Positions 62,995 to 64,000 of a DNA stretch of 64,000 nt are shown one piece after another. Under the pieces are notes generated by a model. It did no database searches. It saw only the letters and a program-made list of their open reading frames with translations, and was not told the origin of the DNA. Each line of letters opens with the position of its first letter. Position 1 is the first letter of the stretch. The stretch comes from Phyllobacterium lublinensis (GTDB taxonomy: Bacteria > Pseudomonadota > Alphaproteobacteria > Rhizobiales > Rhizobiaceae), in assembly GCF_020164435.1 (NCBI RefSeq), contig NZ_JAIUDQ010000013.1, positions 1-64,000 on the forward strand, in the 5' to 3' direction. The position numbers were made by a program, and so were the translations under genes.

Positions 62995-63909
62995 TCAGTA
63001 GTCCCACCAGGCTGGGACCCAACGAAAGAGATCGCCATCGGCCGCCACCCGGCTGACAGACGGGAAGGGCAAGTGCGTCGACACCAGCCACGAACCGGTT
63101 TCCGCCAGCTCCCGCATCAGACGGAGCCGCACGCGGGTCGCCTCCTCCGGGTCGTGTTCGAAACCGTTGTGCCACTCCGGGTGCTCAAACGACACCGGAA
63201 ATATGGCGTCGCCGCCGAACATCAGCCGGTCGCCGCCGGACGCCAGACGGACAACACTGTGCCCGGGGGTGTGACCGCCGGTGCGGGTGACGACGATGCC
63301 TGGTGCTACCTCGGACTCCTCCCCGAACGTACGGAGCTGGTTGCGGTACTCATCCAGGAATTGCAGCGACGCCCGTCGTGCCAACTCCGCAAGCGCCGGC
63401 GGCATTCCGGTGCGGGAGAAGTCGGGTGTCTCCCAGAACTCGGCCTCGGCCGCCGCTACGTGGATGCGCAGGTCCGGACGCAGCTGATCCTTCACGCCGT
63501 CTACAAGCAGCCCGCCTACGTGGTCAAAGTGCATGTGGGTCAGCACTACATCGGTCACGGACGCGAGATCGACCCCGGCGGCCTTCAGTCGATGGCCAAA
63601 CTGGCCGGCCCGCGGGAAGTCGGGGTATTCCTCTCCTATGCCACTGTCGATAAGGATGGTCCGGCCGCCATTGCGCACTACGACCGCGTTTAGCGGCCAA
63701 TCGAACGCGTCGTGCGCCAGGAACCTTTTGTCCAGCCAGGCCCCGCGGATTGCTGGGTCGGCGTTGGTTGCCATCGATTCGGCTGGCGGCGTTAACACGC
63801 CATCGCTGATCACCATTACGTCAATGTCGCCCACCCGAACCGCGTAGCGCGATGGAACCAACTCGTCGAATCCCGCCCTGCCGGCGGGTGAGGTGTCGTC
63901 CAAGCTCAT
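62995..63909 (-). CDS. Metallo-beta-lactamase-fold hydrolase
   Basis: 304 aa, no signal peptide. The dinuclear zinc motif is His125-x-His127-x-Asp129-His130 (VVLTHMHFDHVGG), with further ligands in TGGHTPGHSVVR and FGGDAIFP and a terminal TGSWLVSTHLPFP. The layout resembles lactonase or organophosphate-type members. Its third codon positions look richer in G/C than neighbours (runs of CGG, GCC, GTC), hinting at transfer. The 91 bases beyond its start at the window edge hold nothing I can name. Confidence 0.88.
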   Translation of the reverse strand: MSLDDTSPAGRAGFDELVPSRYAVRVGDIDVMVISDGVLTPPAESMATNADPAIRGAWLDKRFLAHDAFDWPLNAVVVRNGGRTILIDSGIGEEYPDFPRAGQFGHRLKAAGVDLASVTDVVLTHMHFDHVGGLLVDGVKDQLRPDLRIHVAAAEAEFWETPDFSRTGMPPALAELARRASLQFLDEYRNQLRTFGEESEVAPGIVVTRTGGHTPGHSVVRLASGGDRLMFGGDAIFPVSFEHPEWHNGFEHDPEEATRVRLRLMRELAETGSWLVSTHLPFPSVSRVAADGDLFRWVPAWWDY

Positions 63910-64000
63910 GTCAATCTCCTGCAGAGTATGCGTTTTGGTGATGCCATTAGTGACCGTTTGCGCTGGAGGTGTAATCAGCCTGTGGTACAGGCGGCGTATG

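Noticed and set aside
1..64000. Mobile elements, integrase sites, CRISPR arrays or tRNA genes
   Set aside because: Read on both strands without finding transposase or integrase proteins, spaced direct repeats or tRNA arms. Absence is by eye only; a tRNA and repeat scan would settle it.

Overview
The window looks like a chromosomal segment from a member of the Hyphomicrobiales (Rhizobiales), probably close to Phyllobacterium, Mesorhizobium or Brucella. The reasons are a riboswitch-linked type II lumazine synthase, the order cycM-kdsB-pheA-nudC, a small SRP RNA just before dnaX-ebfC-recR, a two-cysteine Omp2/RopA-type porin, a tandem-binding-protein Yej-type peptide importer and several FixJ-like regulators. 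Genus is inference. I found no tRNA, rRNA, insertion sequence, integrase or CRISPR array.

Region 1 (1-20 kb) is mostly core genome. It holds ribH under an FMN riboswitch; a leftward peptide ABC operon with two binding proteins, two permeases, a double ATPase and a GhrA-like reductase; cycM with a terminator; kdsB-pheA; nudC and a HIT protein; the SRP RNA; dnaX-ebfC, recR, an MltB-like transglycosylase and ilvD.

Region 2 (20-34 kb) is accessory metabolism and resistance. It holds a glutathionyl-hydroquinone reductase and a tightly overlapped operon of MaoC hydratase, CaiB-type CoA-transferase and a solute-binding-fold protein without an export signal. That operon is preceded by a palindrome and a short coupled leader ORF. 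Then come small envelope proteins, a transglutaminase, a flavin disulfide oxidoreductase, a MarR-EmrA-EmrB efflux operon, a MarR-acetyltransferase fusion with a perfect palindrome 12 bases before its start, and a porin.

Region 3 (33-46 kb) is rich in redox repair. It holds an exported hydrolase, an OmpR/EnvZ-type pair, a DipZ-type thiol protein and Ohr peroxidase sharing one duplicated promoter element, OhrR, MsrB (without its zinc cysteines) and MsrA. A DUF3095 protein and a LysR/SDR/tautomerase cluster follow, then a second exported hydrolase.

Region 4 (46-58 kb) is dominated by two related FixLJ-like signalling modules transcribed away from each other. The left one is a LuxR-type regulator, a lone receiver and a three-PAS kinase. 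The right one is a three-PAS kinase, a LuxR-type regulator, a lone receiver and another LuxR-type regulator. They enclose an NmrA-like protein, the remnant of a second NmrA-like gene, an exported cupin, a small acetyltransferase and an AhpD-like protein.

Region 5 (58-64 kb) holds an MFS transporter, a cytochrome b gene without its bc1 partners, a third exported hydrolase, an ankyrin-repeat/cytochrome c fusion and a metallo-beta-lactamase-fold hydrolase.

The candidates for something new are the MaoC/CoA-transferase/leaderless binding-protein operon, the ankyrin-cytochrome c protein near an orphan cytochrome b, the paired kinase modules, and the shared dipZ/ohr promoter element.
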